A stretch of 64,000 bases of DNA from Sthenelais limicola (lineage: Eukaryota; Annelida; Polychaeta; Phyllodocida; Sigalionidae), in the NCBI GenBank assembly GCA_942159475.1, contig OW804094.1, forward strand, positions 53,440,966 to 53,504,965. The letters are read 5' to 3'. Below are positions 22,101 to 36,452 of this stretch, one piece after another. Positions within the stretch are counted from its first letter, which is position 1, and each line of letters begins with the position of its first letter. Made by a program: the position numbers and the translations under genes. The notes under the pieces are model-generated. The model was not told where the DNA came from and did not search any database. It worked only from the letters and a program-made list of their open reading frames with translations.

Positions 22101-25100
22101 CTAGGAATCAAGGCATTGGCATAACCCCTCATGGGCCTCACTGAAAAACAATCAGGCCACTTACACGATACCTGGGGGTTTAAGGGCAAAACGCATAGGT
22201 AAATACGTAAATACATTTCCAATTGTGATAAATGGGATTTTGGATCAATCCATCAACAGGAAGCACTAGCTGGCTACGGTACAAGATGACCTACATATTG
22301 AGGAGTACATGTTTTCCAATCTTTGAGCAGCTCTCAGTATAACTAGGTCCGTCACCAGTACAACTTGCCTCCAGAGCTGAACCTGTGCTGTGACGACAGC
22401 TCATATCTAAATCGCATATCTCTTGGGCTCTTTAAGAACATTTACACACCTCCCGATATGTATTCTATCTTTAATGAGATGATGCATTTAAGATAACGAA
22501 ATTGAATAGATACTAGGGGATGTAAGAGGTGTAGCAGCAGAGATGCATGGCACATCAGATTTTAAGATATCAGCAACTCAAAATAATACTTGGGGGATAG
22601 TCCATTAGGGGTACTCATATAATATGTGGGGCTGTTGCGTGCATAACAAGGTTCTTGATATTCCAAGTTTGTATTAATCGGTTTCACAAGGTAGGTACAA
22701 ATTTAAGAAAAACATGCTCTATCAAGACTGCTGTTGCCTTTCGCGGTGAATTATGCGCGTGCATAAATGCAACACGAAACTGCATGAGTGAGAGAGGGAC
22801 ACCCTTCTTTATTGGAACCATTATCTGTACTAGTCCGTCAATCAAAACTTCCCTCGTCCGTCGCCATTTCTTGTCCTTAGAATACTAGGCGTGGGGTGAT
22901 CAGGCATTGAAAAACTAAACGGAAGGCTCGGTTACAGCTTCATTCTTCCTCGAGGAAAGCAATTGAAATTCCCTTCTATGAGAGTGATATCCGCACCGAA
23001 TGAATGGAGGATGACACAAACATTCTTCCTGTGAGATGTCAAGTGTTCAAGAAAGGACTATTCATAGAGTAACGATATTTGTGTGGGCAGATTTTGCATA
23101 AAGGTAAATTATTTTTCCCACCGGAGCTTCACGAATTGACCTTGGATGAAATAGGAGCATAAAGGAACTGTGTACGAGGTTATAACTTAACGAGCCAATG
23201 GATATATGATGGGCAGCCTGATTGGTGATAATTTGTATCTTGCTAAATAAAGTCAATAATTATATTTTCCAAATTATATTCGTGGCGATAGCAAGAAAAG
23301 ACTTTTTTAACGAACAATTTAAAGTAAGTGAAATCAAATGAGAAATATTAATCCATTATACTGTTGGGTCGTCGGACTTAGTGCGATACATGGGACCACC
23401 CACTCAGTTAGAGCTTAAACCTCCTGCAGTCGCACCTCCTGGGCCCAAATCCCAACAATGACCTCCATATTCAGAACACATACACATGCACATCTCCAAC
23501 AAAACCTTATAGCCCTCCTCCACTCACGAGTTCTCCCACTGGTCTTTTCACCTTTGGGCGCGCATACTTTTACTCAGAGTAATTTAGATGCAAACCAGCG
23601 GGAATTCCGATCACTTTGGCCTGTTATGAAAAGTGGGGAGAAACAATAGGATTTGCATGTAGAGGTGATTGGATTAGGGCTAGGATTTCTCGGTTCTAAC
23701 CAAGGCCCTGCCAGCCTTGGCGAGGTAATGGAAGCCTCCGAGGGAGCGCCTGATTAAATTGAGGCACTACCAAATTGGATCAGAGTTGATGCGCTCGGCA
23801 TTGCTAATTAGTATGTTAAACAGTGTAATTGGGATTTTAACTGACAGCAGTCCGAAATAATTGCCAGGTAAATCGCAGCAAAGTTGGACATCTTCTAGTG
23901 TTACATGTTTGATTAGATTTAGAGAGAAGAACTATGGCCCTAGCCGAACTTGCGTATTCCAGGCAGCAACTTCTCTGTAGATGGTGAAAGACCGAATTCC
24001 TTCTACAGCTCATTTTTAGACAAGCAACATGCAATTGTAAAGATGGCAATACCAAATCGGGATAATAATGATAAAACTCCAACCAAATGGTCACAATTGA
24101 TGACTTGGAAAACAATTGACGTCGGTCCGAACTATCTCAAAATGAGATTCACTCGAGAGGCACTCGATTTAGAGAAGCCACTTTCTAGCTTATTGCCAGC
24201 ATTTCCCCCTAAACAGAAATCGCGCCTACTTAACCTGCCACTTAACGAGGGGAGAGGCACTTTCCCATGCACATGGGAGCAGTTAAAACCAGATTTTAGT
24301 GAAAGTATACGAGTTAGGGTGTTTCCCCCCGAAACCTCAAGTGCAAACCCGTATCCAACTGTGGCTTTCTCCACACCCCGTCTCCTGGGCATACCTCTAA
24401 TACAGCCCAGCGTCTTCAAAAGTAGAAAATATGCCCAGCATGTTAGTGTGTCGGGCTAGGTCCGACAGACAGTCACCAAAGTTTCCGCTGTGAAATATGG
24501 CTTCCCTAACTCATCTGGCTCCCATTAGGCACTTCAGATGAGGCCCTAGGTGTCGAAGGGCCTTGTCATAACCCAACACCCTGTGCGCCTTCAATGCCCA
24601 AATCAACATGGCCCTGTTGGTTATTAGGACCTTGGGATGGGGCAAGGTAGACTGGGAGACACAGGATGGGCCAAAAGAGTAGCACCCCTACGGTGGGGTA
24701 GCATTGAAAACCCAATACCAGTAACAATTAGACACTAATGTTAATTAGACCTGTAAGGTGGTCAGTAATTGAGCTGGTAACTGATCTATAACGGTGCGCC
24801 TGCATTTTATCACTATATCTCCACTCATGATGAGCTTCTCCACGTGTGTCCTCCTTACACAGCGAGGAGCTCCGACCTGACACGGAAACACAAGAAGCTC
24901 CCACCCGCCACTCCACGCCCACTGCTGAGACTCCCCTCACTGGAAATATCAGTAATTAGGCTGGTTAATCAGTAATGAGGTAACTAAATATGAGGCCACG
25001 ACCTGATGTCTTTCTCAAACACCAGCCACCATTTTCTAATCATTCTGATCACACCTGATTAACTGGGACCCATAATGATTCAGACGTTTCCAAGGGGAAA

Positions 25101-28100
25101 GTTGAGTTTGGTTCCTCCAGGGCCCTCGTTCGGTAGTTATTATGTTATCATAAATTCCACCCTCAGGATTGAATCAGCACTGCGAGGGAGAATTATATGT
25201 GCGCATATTAAAGGGATTAGCGATTCCCAAAAGGAGTTTAGATTGATGCTCCAATATAATCAAGGCGAGACTTTTATTTGAACTGTATACCTCCAGTATA
25301 ATCCAGTATAATTTTTAGACAAGCTGAATATAATATGATATAACATCCCCCCCCACACACACACACACACCACCACCAAACTATCAAAGTAAGAAACAAT
25401 AATATGGTATGTGAGGATGGCAACAGGCTATATTCAAAACAGAAAAAGTAGAAATATGGTACAATCTCAGAGTAAGTCTTTTACTTCGAATTACAATGAA
25501 CTAAAACATCATTATCCCTGAGAACGTATGCCTAAATGAAGTCTTCAGGCTTCCATGAACCTAGGAAACAATTTATCATATTCCTAACTAACTGTACTGG
25601 GCTTATGAATTGGCGATCCTCTTTGGTTAGCAGGTAAATATTTTGGAATTTTGGTAGGAGTTGGGGATGGGGGAAGACGGCGGTGTCTGACCCTTCATAG
25701 ATAGTAGTACATGTAAGGATCATCAGTTCCCGCCACAACAAATACCGCAACTCAATTCCTGAGTGTTGGTTAGGTTTGCTAGGCGTGATTAATGGGCTGA
25801 TGTAAGGGAACCTTTTCAATGGCAGTCCAGACCTACTCCAACTACACCAATGTTTAGATGTGAGACCAGCGTTTCTGTCATCAATGAAACACCTTAGTAA
25901 TCGCTTGCGACACCCTATATGTCTGCAGACACAATTGGCCTCCACGGGAAACCAAATGCTCTGGTATAGCACCAGCACATCTTTCTGGTTTGTACATGTT
26001 ACTATTATACCACTACAGTCTACACACACTCCTCTCCCCCTATCCTCCTCCTCCTTCCATTTCCTCCTCCTCCTTCGGTTTTTACAAATAAATCCCATGC
26101 TGTGCAATTTTGCGGCGCGATATTGAAATATTTATATGATTTTCCAGATGATCTCATTCAGGGTTGGAATGATTGTGAGAATGTTGGCCAAATGATTTTG
26201 CTCGTGCCTACACATCTGTGCGGGAAAACATGTGTTCTCGTTTGACCCTTCATTGGCTCCGACCCAAATCATTCTATTTCTGCTTCCGGGAGATAGTGTA
26301 GCGAGATAAATCAGCTTCAACTCCTATGCACAAGTCCCTAAATACAATGCTGTGATAAGGTATAAAACAAACTCTCAGACACACACTACATGGATCTTTC
26401 CAATTTCGCATCTTCTTTTACCAATAACAAAAACATCCATCAAATGTGTCTCTTTATTTAATAACCGACGAAGAAAAAACCAAAACCAAAACATACCACT
26501 AAATCAAACCAGACCACGAGATGTTGTTGAAACTAAAAGGGGAAAAACACTGGAACGTCCAACAACTGTTCCATTTTAACCTTGGTGTAGCCACAAACAG
26601 CGATTTCTTTGTAAAAAGCCATTTATCATATTGAAAACCTGTCTCCCCTTGACCACATGCATATAATGAGGTCTTCCTTCGCTCCAATGGCCATGGTAAT
26701 GACTAGAACGCGGACCACCATATAGCACATTAACACGGTCCGGATCTATCGCTCACTAATACCCCCAACGACAAACCCAGCTTTGATGTTATAATTGGCG
26801 GACTGAGGCTTAATTATTCACTTGTCTTGACTAAAAGGCGTCCCACTGAACAGGTGCTATTATTGTTACTAGTTGTTCTAGGCCATATACACATGGCTCT
26901 GATAACTGTTAATGCTAGAAAATTGTTGATACACGCCTATATGCTCTCCAGAGTGTCAGATCTAATTATGACAACACACACCTACGACGGCCTAGGTACA
27001 TGTTTGATAATGGACAGCTATTGACCGTTAATAGCATCGTCGAGGGAGCCTGCTATATCAACATTATCTGACAATTTAATGAGCAATTTTATGGGTTGAA
27101 TTCCTACCGGTTATCCAATTAATCTAGCATAAATCAGGAACCATTAACTGCAGTGACTTTATCACATTAATCTGATATCAGGGGACACGGATGGACACGT
27201 CTGACAAAATGACATCGCCGTTCTGTAAACGTTGCCAATGATGTGTGAATGAGAACATGCACCTTGTTTGATAGGTAGGTGGGGGTTTGAATCCCATGGA
27301 GAACCCTGTTACAGTGTACTCTAGCAATAATCGTACACAGAAAGGGAAGCTTCACCACAGTAACACTTAGCAGCAGGTTCACAATGAAAGCATGCTTGGC
27401 ACCATCATTACAACATAGGTTCTCTGTGGGTTTACTGTTATAAGGGATGCCAAAACCACATTTCTAACAGAGTTATCTGTACACAAAGACACGCAGTTTG
27501 TTTTAGATGTCATAGGGCCACTTGAAGGCCCTGATGTATTTCGTAAGGCCCGAGATGCCAGGAAGGAATGACCTAAGTGAGCAGCTCAGTCATGTTTGGA
27601 AGTGACTAACTTGATTATTTGTAGAGCACAGAGTATAAACAGCGCTGCGGTGATATGACATAGTTATCATAGTAAGGGGCCGTTACCCTTAGCTACCCCC
27701 ATATGAGCACCAGTTTCCCCCTTATGAGTGAGCAGTATGGGAGGATAGATCCCCTCTCGGCAGCTGCTGAGAGAGGGGGGAGGAGATGGATGGAGGTTTA
27801 TCTCCAAGCCACCGAGCATTTCGCACTGACTTGCCAAGCCAGTTGAGCTACTCTGACCGGTTACACTTGCCAACCTAACGTTCCCACCCACTTCTCAGTT
27901 TTATCACCACCAAGCCATGGAATTTCGTTAAAATTGACAGCGTGCGTCTGCCTGTGTTGACATGTGCCGTTTGTCCCCTGTTCCTGTCAGTTCTGGCCTA
28001 AAATCAGACAGCAGCTTTGGGTGGAGAGAAATGGGCCTACACAGCGCCCCAGATACATTGAACCAATGATTTCTTTTTTCAAATTAGTGGCCAAAATTAG

Positions 28101-28322
28101 AAATAAGAAAATCTTTTTAAATATCATCTTACGCCACCATATCAAAATTGTCACAGGCGTCAATATACGGCAGAACTTAGAACATTCAAGGGAGTCAATT
28201 ACACGACTCTTCGACAGACCTTGTAAAAGGGGTAGGTTTGAAATAGGGAGCGACTTTAGACGTGACAAGTTTACAAAAAAGGCTTTCAACAGCATATATA
28301 AGAGATTATCTGCAGTGAGGGG

Positions 28323-28352
28323 AATACTAAAAGAATGAATACTAAAAGAATG
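28323..28352. repeat. 15-bp tandem duplication
   Basis: AATACTAAAAGAATG occurs twice head to tail with no mismatch. Confidence 0.95.
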
Positions 28353-30605
28353 TTGAACCGGGTGGGGTTTATCAGAAAGGACAAAAAAGACAAGGAAATA
28401 AAAGTGTCTGAGCATGAGTAAAATCAGGTGGAAAAAAGTGGCACGATAGGAACAATTCAATCTCTCCCCATCTCAACATGCTAAGAGCTATCCTTTGAGA
28501 TCCGTGCTGTGTTCCACCGCTATATCGGCCACTACTCGGCTGGTTTAGATAAGAAAGCCAGGGTCAGGCTCAAAGACATCTAAATATTATTGGTTGACGA
28601 TAAGACTCGCCATGAGCAGCGTCTGCAATAGCTGCGACAAGCCAGACCTACTTCAGGCCTACATAGAACCAAATATTTTGACAAACCAGCCGTACCTACA
28701 TCCCCCGGTCCTCAAAAAGCGCGTGGAAGTTTACCCCACGTCCAAACACTCTTCAGGGGTGAGAAAAAACATTATCAACCCCCCTCGAACACATATACCT
28801 GAACGCTAAAAGCGTTGAAAGCAACATGGTTGCAAGGAACCAAGATGTTGAGAAATCAATTGGTCATTAACTGAGTGGCAGCGGTTTAGTGTGATGAAAG
28901 AAAGCCCTTCTTCTAGGTCGATAACAAGCAGTAATCGACATGTTACGATCACCAAGTATGTGCCCAAGTGCTGATAGGCCATTAGCCAGTGCTAGAGCAA
29001 GTCTGGAATCTTTGGGCTGTTGAGTGGAAGGGACTTTGGTCTGACGAGGATCCAGGGAAAAAAACATGCATTCTTGCCAGAACAATAGGCAAGGCGAGTT
29101 CCTCCATGCCGCATTGAATCAGTACAGCTCTCTCTTTATAATCAAATCAAGACCAAAAAACCCTACCTCTTATCCCAGCCACTCTCCTATACAAACAATT
29201 AAGATTTCAATTTAGATAAAGCCAATTGGGTCTGAGAGGCGGAAATATATTTCAAATGAATGGCAGACCGCGCTCAGCTGCTGCCAGTTGGTAGGGGAGC
29301 CATGTTGGCAGAAGGACAAATAAACAAATGAGAGAGGTTGACTTTTCCCCACTTGTCTGACTTGTGGAGTCGGGTCCTTGGCTATCTTATGCAAGCAAGT
29401 CCATTCACATTTGGCTTTTTCAATATACGACTTCACAGGCTGACTCCAATCTAGTCTTGCCTCGGATTTTAAGTACCTAAGAGGTGGGCTAAGGTAAACC
29501 ATTCGAGAAGGACGGCTGCAGCCAGCTGGAATGTGGTACGAGTGTATAGAGAAGGAGGAGGAGGAATCTTTCTTAAAGTCCTCCACTCCACCCCATGTGA
29601 TCCCGAGAATGAAATGTATCGAGATTCCTCCAGTATACCTGTGCTTCCTGCCAATATTGAAACCTTGTGTGTGCTCGATCAATAAAAGGCCCAACCTAGG
29701 AGATTATTGTTACTTCCTGTATGATAGCACCAGCAGTGAAAGGCTAGAGTAGGCAGAGGTTATAAATTCAATACCATCCCCTGGTTTAATTTCGCAATAA
29801 TTCCTTTCAATATTCAGTCAAGAGGGAGGTTGATCTCAGCTTGCAAGTGCCGCCGTGGTGGAGTTAATATGAGCTCGGAGAGTCGCGCTCTCATCATATT
29901 GCTGCCACTTGGAGAACACCAAGCAAACCAACACTACAATAGTGTCAAGGTGGAGTTTTTGCGGACTCCTGGTTCAAGTATTTATTGATATAACAGTGAA
30001 GTCATGTGGTTTGCATCCACAACAGGCATCGCGATTGCTGGACATGTGTTTATGAATAGGTTCCCTTTTAAAACCCAGCCTATTCGTATCATAAATACAT
30101 TCAGTATACTTTATTTTCTAAAGCTGTATATAGTCCAAATGTAGCAAACTTAGAAGTATGGAATGGGCACGTATTGAGCCTATATGGATGCACACATTCT
30201 AAAGGGTCTCTTGATATGAATATCTACTTACAGGCAATACAATGAGAGAGTAGTAAAGGGGAATTCAGTTACAGTTCACCATTGCTCTGAACCAAACAGG
30301 TGAAAAGAATGAAGTAGGCCAACCCCCTGCCACTCCCATATTGGCTTGGCAGTGGCCACAGTGAGGGAGACAGAGACATCAATTCCTTTTTCATATCAGA
30401 CGAATTCAGCTCTCCCTATGTATTCATACTAAACTGGCCCACCCTTTGCCCTCGGGGTACTCACAGAAAGGATGGTCAAAATGTTGCTATGGTAACCATG
30501 GGCGGACCGATGTCACCATGGGCCATAGAGGGCGGCCGTATCCTGCCCTCGGGGCCAACTCCCACCTAATTATCACCACTAAGAGTGGCTCGGAGCCACT
30601 CTCTT

Positions 30606-30625
30606 CCCCCCCCCCCCCCCCCCCC
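30606..30625 (+). repeat. Poly-C run (20 C)
   Basis: Twenty consecutive C after CTCTT, so poly-G on the eya sense strand. Length is likely uncertain because such runs mislead both polymerases and assemblers. Confidence 0.95.
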
Positions 30626-33600
30626 ATTTCTAGTCTCTCGGCTCGAGCACAAAAACCTTGTCAATAACAGGTGCAAGTGGCTAGCCAATGGCTTCCACCA
30701 CAGTTGCTGCTGCCAGCCGACCTGTCCCTGACGCTTTTATCGCTGTGGCAACAGGCTGGATTCAAGAGAAAAGGATGGGTCAGTTGAGAGAGCGTCCGTT
30801 CGCCGGACCAGGGATATCACTTCAAAGCTTCAGCGCCCAGTGCACGACATTAAAGGGCCAGCAATTCAAAGATGGGGCTTGTGGCTCACGTTGAATGGCC
30901 AGCAGCCGGAGCCAGAGAGCCCCATGTGAAGCCCCCAGTAGTTGTCTCAAATTGTGCAGACAAGGGAAAGTGAGCGGGCCCTGGTCGGGGCAGGTCCAAT
31001 TCACTCTCCAAATAAGCGACAGGTCATCAAGGTCCACCATAGGCTGCCACTGCTAAAAGCCTCCACTCGGAAAAGGCCAACACTGTCCTTGTCTAAAGGG
31101 CTTGACAAGGGAAGCCTGGAGACGAAAGGGCTGGGACGTACAGAGTAGGGAGTATAAAATACCACAAGACATTTTAGAGTAGGGGGGAAAGGAAGCTGCA
31201 ATTCATTGTGATAGATGAATGGGCGAAAAGAACAGGGCAAAAAGTACATAGCTAGGGGTGAATACACATAGTGCATAGAAAACAACTAAACGTTCCCATA
31301 AGTAACAAGCAGAATAGAAATCCTCGTACAGTGAAGAGGGCAAGGGTCTGAGTTAACAGTTTTAAAATGTTGTTTCAAACAACAAATATCTGGGCGGACC
31401 CTGGGTGGCTCGCTATAAACCTATTCTAAGAAAGGCTTTGAACATGTTGCCCATGAAAAATGCTAATCGCAACGATCCAGATCAGGATTGAGAACCACCA
31501 TCAGCATAGGTGTTTGGTTTCGTTCATAGATTTCCAGATATAGAAAATTGGTGAGGGCTTTTTAAAAAAATAAATAATACAAAAATAACTTCAAATGTGT
31601 CAGCAAAGTGCATGGAATAAAATATATTGACCTTTTTTAAATACCAAAATGAATGAAAATATCAATAGTGACAAACTCACAAAGCGAAGGGAAGCCATGC
31701 ATTATTCGTGAACTGCGATGAGCATAATATCCACGAGGGCTACTGATTAAAGCCAGCCTATACAAGGCAGATCAGAAACTCTTACTATAGTCAACCTTGC
31801 ATGGAGTGTAGTTTCCTGCATTCAATCTGAATAGGAAGTGCAGAAGATTCCCCCATTTTGGTGACCACACACATTACTTCCTACGTCTGGCTGCCTTTAA
31901 CAAATGATCGCCACACACCCGCTGTCTTTTCAGGCGAGTACCGTAATTACCTTTTAACACAGTTTTCTGCTGAATGTGTTTGACTTCGTGGTGGCGCATG
32001 AGGCCATCTGTTAGTACAACCAAGCATCAATATGACAACCTTTTAACTCGTGTTGACGATGCTTGTGAGACATGAATTACAGTCAGGGAGAGGGGCGAAG
32101 CCTGGCGTTGGGGTGGCCCAATGCGCCCACCAGCCCTCTCTGACCCCATTACACGTTCAGTGCGCACGAGAAAATGTATTTGGCATTGAGCAAACAACTT
32201 CTTACAGTAATTTCCCAAGTAAAACATCGCCAGCACCCTTGCCACCCAGTTAACTGGAAATATGCGGCCATGTGCAATACTATCCTCCCTAGCCGACCGC
32301 ACAGTGAATGACGCGAATAGACGCCGACGTACCGGGTGCGTCCGGACCAGACACCCTCTCAAGAAGGGCAAAACGTGACGTCATAATGGATCAATATGAC
32401 ACCATCTTATACTTATAAAATTGGTAAATGATCATGGATAATATCGACCAAGTGATACTTCCGAATGCGGAAAGGATGTCTCCGACCATAGCATTAGTCG
32501 CTGAAGAAAGACCAAAATGATCCGTCATGCCATCGGACGGTTGGTTATCTTTGATGGTTTAAGACCCTGCATGGAAGTATGATCTGATGTCCACTTTGGT
32601 CATCTTATTCCCACAAGCGAAAATTTAACATTTACAAGGTTAGTTTATTTAGACGGCGAAGGCTGGCAAGACATAAACCGCCCGAGATAATGTCTTAAAC
32701 GGGGAAGCCACATGGGCAGCCAGATCTAAGAAGCAAGTCAAGTGGCTTCGATCACAACCACGATTTTAACTTACGAGGTTTTTTTTCACACAACACGATA
32801 AAATCACCACAAGTCCCAATAATAAGTGTGGTAACCACGGCCTGGGACAGGATTCCACTCAAATCTAAGTGAATCCTAACGGGGCATGCACGTGCATTGG
32901 CCATGTGACAGAGCGAAGCCAGAGGGATGGAAGATGTTCGAAGGCAATCTGTACCATGTAAGAGTGTTGCGTATCGGCACGTTTTTGACAGTGTTTATGC
33001 GTCGGCACAGGGCAGGGTCAAACAGATTGCCAATGTGGCCTCAACGCCCTATACAGCTGGTGCTGTAATGACTTTGCAATCGCTAATTTATCCCCAAGAC
33101 TACTACTAAATTAATATTGACAATGTTTTACAGCAATTATTAATGAAAAACACAGAAATCCGTGAGTAATTCTTAAGTCTTCATACTCAAGTACACACTG
33201 CAAAATCTATACAATTATAAAACTTAATTATATTTCCAAAAAGAATATAACGAGCATTAATGTTTGAAAATTACTGGACATATTTCGGTAAATTTATAAG
33301 ATGGCGTTTCTGAAGTGAAGGAGGATAAAGGCAGGGCCTAACTCAACTGTCTGAGGCGGCGGCTAAATATTATACACAGTAACACTGGGAGAGAAGAGGC
33401 CAGCCCCCATAGCATAAACCATAAATCACCAACTCCGTACTTTATCAACATTATCTCCAGGTACTTAGCACTACGTAGGGATCCTTCATTGGCTTGTCTG
33501 GCAAAGCAATAATCTGCTTACACAGTTCAGGCTAGACCATCTATAATGAAGGACCAGCCTCCCAGAAGGCACACACCAAAAGCCAAGTTTTTTATATTGC

Positions 33601-36401
33601 AGTTTCTCCCTTTTTCTCTCTCTCAAGGCTCTCAACGCACACCAAGGGACTGTAATCGGTCTTTAAAGAACTTTAAAATCGTTCGTTTTAAGCAGGGTGG
33701 GGGATTGGCATGAGATGAGTGCATTCAAATTGATAGCCACTATCGGGGAAAAAGCAGCGTACAAGAGAAATTATATGTTATTACATAATCATGGTATTTC
33801 GCAGTGACTACTTGCCCTTTTTCTACTTCCAACTCACCGCCACCCCACCCCAATAATTTGGTAGCTGTTTTAAGGATTTGCTAAAATTATCATCATTTGT
33901 TGGTATGGCTTACGCTCGGGTAGTCAGCAGTTCTCGCTGAACGATTGTGACATTTCATTTGAGTCATTTTCTGGTTGAGCCGACAGCGATGTAGGGCAGA
34001 ATTGGCGCATGTTGTAGTGATAAGATCATGGTGACTGCTTGAGCTGTCGCGTCACTCCTCATTTCATATAAAGCATTATCAGCCAAAGCATACCCTATCA
34101 ATTTAAAACTCACTTGCTTGTTACAGTAGCAGCGAGGGGCATTTTCCTAGGGCTGCTTGCTTGCTCAGGCCTGCCTGGATTCATCTCACTTCACTCCTCT
34201 CCAACACATATATGTCCCTCCTTCCACACACTTGAAAGTCACAATTAAGTAGAGGAGAGATCTTTGAACCACTCATGATGCATTAAGACCAGTGCATGGA
34301 TCTGTTTCCCATTATAGAACACCTTCATTTGTGGATCTCACAGCATTTCCAACTGACAAAAAATGTGGCTTCCACTTCATCAACTGTTATAAGGGGGCAG
34401 AGCCCATGTCTGCTGCCCGAATGACAGGGTCTAGTTGGGGGCTCCTTTGGGGAAAGAGCTTCACATGACGCAATGATTTAGGTCCTTCAGAATATGTTAT
34501 TTCCTTCTGTGTTGAAATTAACAGAGAAAACTTCTTGTCTCTGTTGATGGTGTGGTATACAGTGATGAAAATAGCGAACAACATACTGCTTACAGAACAA
34601 ACCATGAAACACATCCAGGAATCAATCGTGCCATGAACATAATATCAGAGATGTAAAACAAAGTGGTGTTCTATTAAGAGAGTGGGCGCGTTTGAGAGCA
34701 GTAAATCCCAAGAATTAGATCGAGAAGAATAAAAAAAGAATAATACATTTGTTGTCATTCATTGGTATAGATTTTATGCAGAGCAATATAGGGAGGTTAT
34801 ATATTAGGACTGGAGGCGGCAAGTCTTTGCCTTTGGTAAAGAAGAGTGGCATGGTGCCAGACCATGACAGGGTGGTTACAGTTTGATGCCATGGAGCAGG
34901 CCTGGAGGTACGTGTTCTGTTGAGCGCCTGTCTACGGGACGGATTGGTAGAGAGAGGCCCTTGTCAAATCCATGATCCTTCCACCAGCTGCCTTGATTTC
35001 CTTCAACTCCATTCCCATCCCTAACTCAGGTTGTGGAGCCAGACCCATTCCTTTAACACTACAAGCTGTCGGAAGGAAGTTGGAAGAAGATTGGATCTGT
35101 CTCGACTTAAAATATCATTAAAAAATTGCGACACCCTCTAATGGACCATCTGAGGTAGTGATTAGATTAAAGATTTGTTTGTTTACTTATAATATAAGGA
35201 TGTATAAGCGAATTAAAATTTAAGTTAAAATTTGAAATATAAATTCCAGGTGCTGATGTATCATGGAAGTAATTTTGACGGAAAGAAAGAAAGATCTTTG
35301 AAGATATTGGATCAGACATGCTCGCCATGTACATCCCGAGCTGCCCATTCACCATGTGTTGACAACACCCTACTCACTCAAAGGGTTGACTGAGGAAGAC
35401 TAGGCCGAAATGTTTCTTATTATCACCCATATACTGGCCACTTTTCAGTTGCCATGGCAACTCTATATTAAAATGTATAAGAGTATAGAAGGAGCAGAGC
35501 GAAAGAAAGAACTTGTCGGAGGATTGGCCTGTATTTCGGATAGGAGGATAGGAGATGCAAGGTGGAAAAGGTGGCGTAGGAAAGGCCGCAGTTCCCTACT
35601 CATGAATACCACACAAGTGAAGGCATATCGCACCTAGTTAATTTGGCTGTCAGCTAGCCAGCACCTTGGGTGACATCCTTACTGGCGCCCGAGCCGGGGC
35701 TAGGGCTGACAAATTAACTACAGGTGCCAAGCAGCGCAATAATGAATATAAATGATGCCACTTTCTGACGGGCCTCGCCACTCAGCAAGTGTTACAAATT
35801 TTGAGCCAATTTGGCCGGCAAGAAGCGGCGAGTTGGGCATGCGCAAGGGCTAGGGCTGCTGGTGATCCCAGTTTTTGTTGGTAGGTCTGGGAACCATAAC
35901 TAGCGCAATACTCATTCTTCAGGAATCTGACGGTCATCAGTCATAGGGAGTCAGACCTAGGGTTCCTGCTCGTACCATGCATTGGCTAAGGGGCATAAAC
36001 AAAGATCTATGATCTGCTCACCAGCTCGGAGCAACTCCCCATGAAGCCTGATACTTGGCAATGGGCCATTAGGCATAAAATGGATTCAATGATCGTTAAT
36101 GAGGAACACAGGAGAGTGTGAAAAACTCTTCTATCACGGTGCACTAAGGCGTTGACATGGGGACCCGGCCACTTATCATCGTAAGGGATTCCAGAATAAT
36201 CTGTTGTCTTTACAAAAACATGTTGCATTCATGTATGCACACAGCAACTTACTGTGATAGCTATCCTCTCTAGTCCACTTACGGAATCATTCCAACAAGC
36301 ATGTGAGTTAAATCCTCTATGTACACAGCAATTTTATAGGGAAGTTGGATGTCAAGTCAGGCACTTATACATGCACATACTTTCTTTCGCAAATGCTATG
36401 T

Positions 36402-36452
<51 letters not shown>
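36402..36452 (+). repeat. (GAAA)n microsatellite
   Basis: Uninterrupted GAAA units over about 50 bp in the 19.7-kb intron; pyrimidine-rich (TTTC) on the eya sense strand. Confidence 0.97.

Noticed and set aside
23950..24459. 169-codon plus-strand frame
   Set aside because: Two minus-strand frames are open over the same DNA and none resembles a protein family. More likely stop-poor intronic DNA.
27283..27300. GGGTTTGAATCCC, like a tRNA T-arm
   Set aside because: No cloverleaf, A box or anticodon arm can be formed from the preceding 60 bases on either strand.
27964..28460. Overlapping 124- and 157-codon frames on both strands
   Set aside because: Neither strand shows a known motif. Both contain low-complexity Lys/Phe stretches expected from AT-rich DNA.
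33298..33310. AAGATGGCGTTTC, YY1-like
   Set aside because: Only a partial match, and the neighbourhood is AT-rich without CpG or other promoter motifs.
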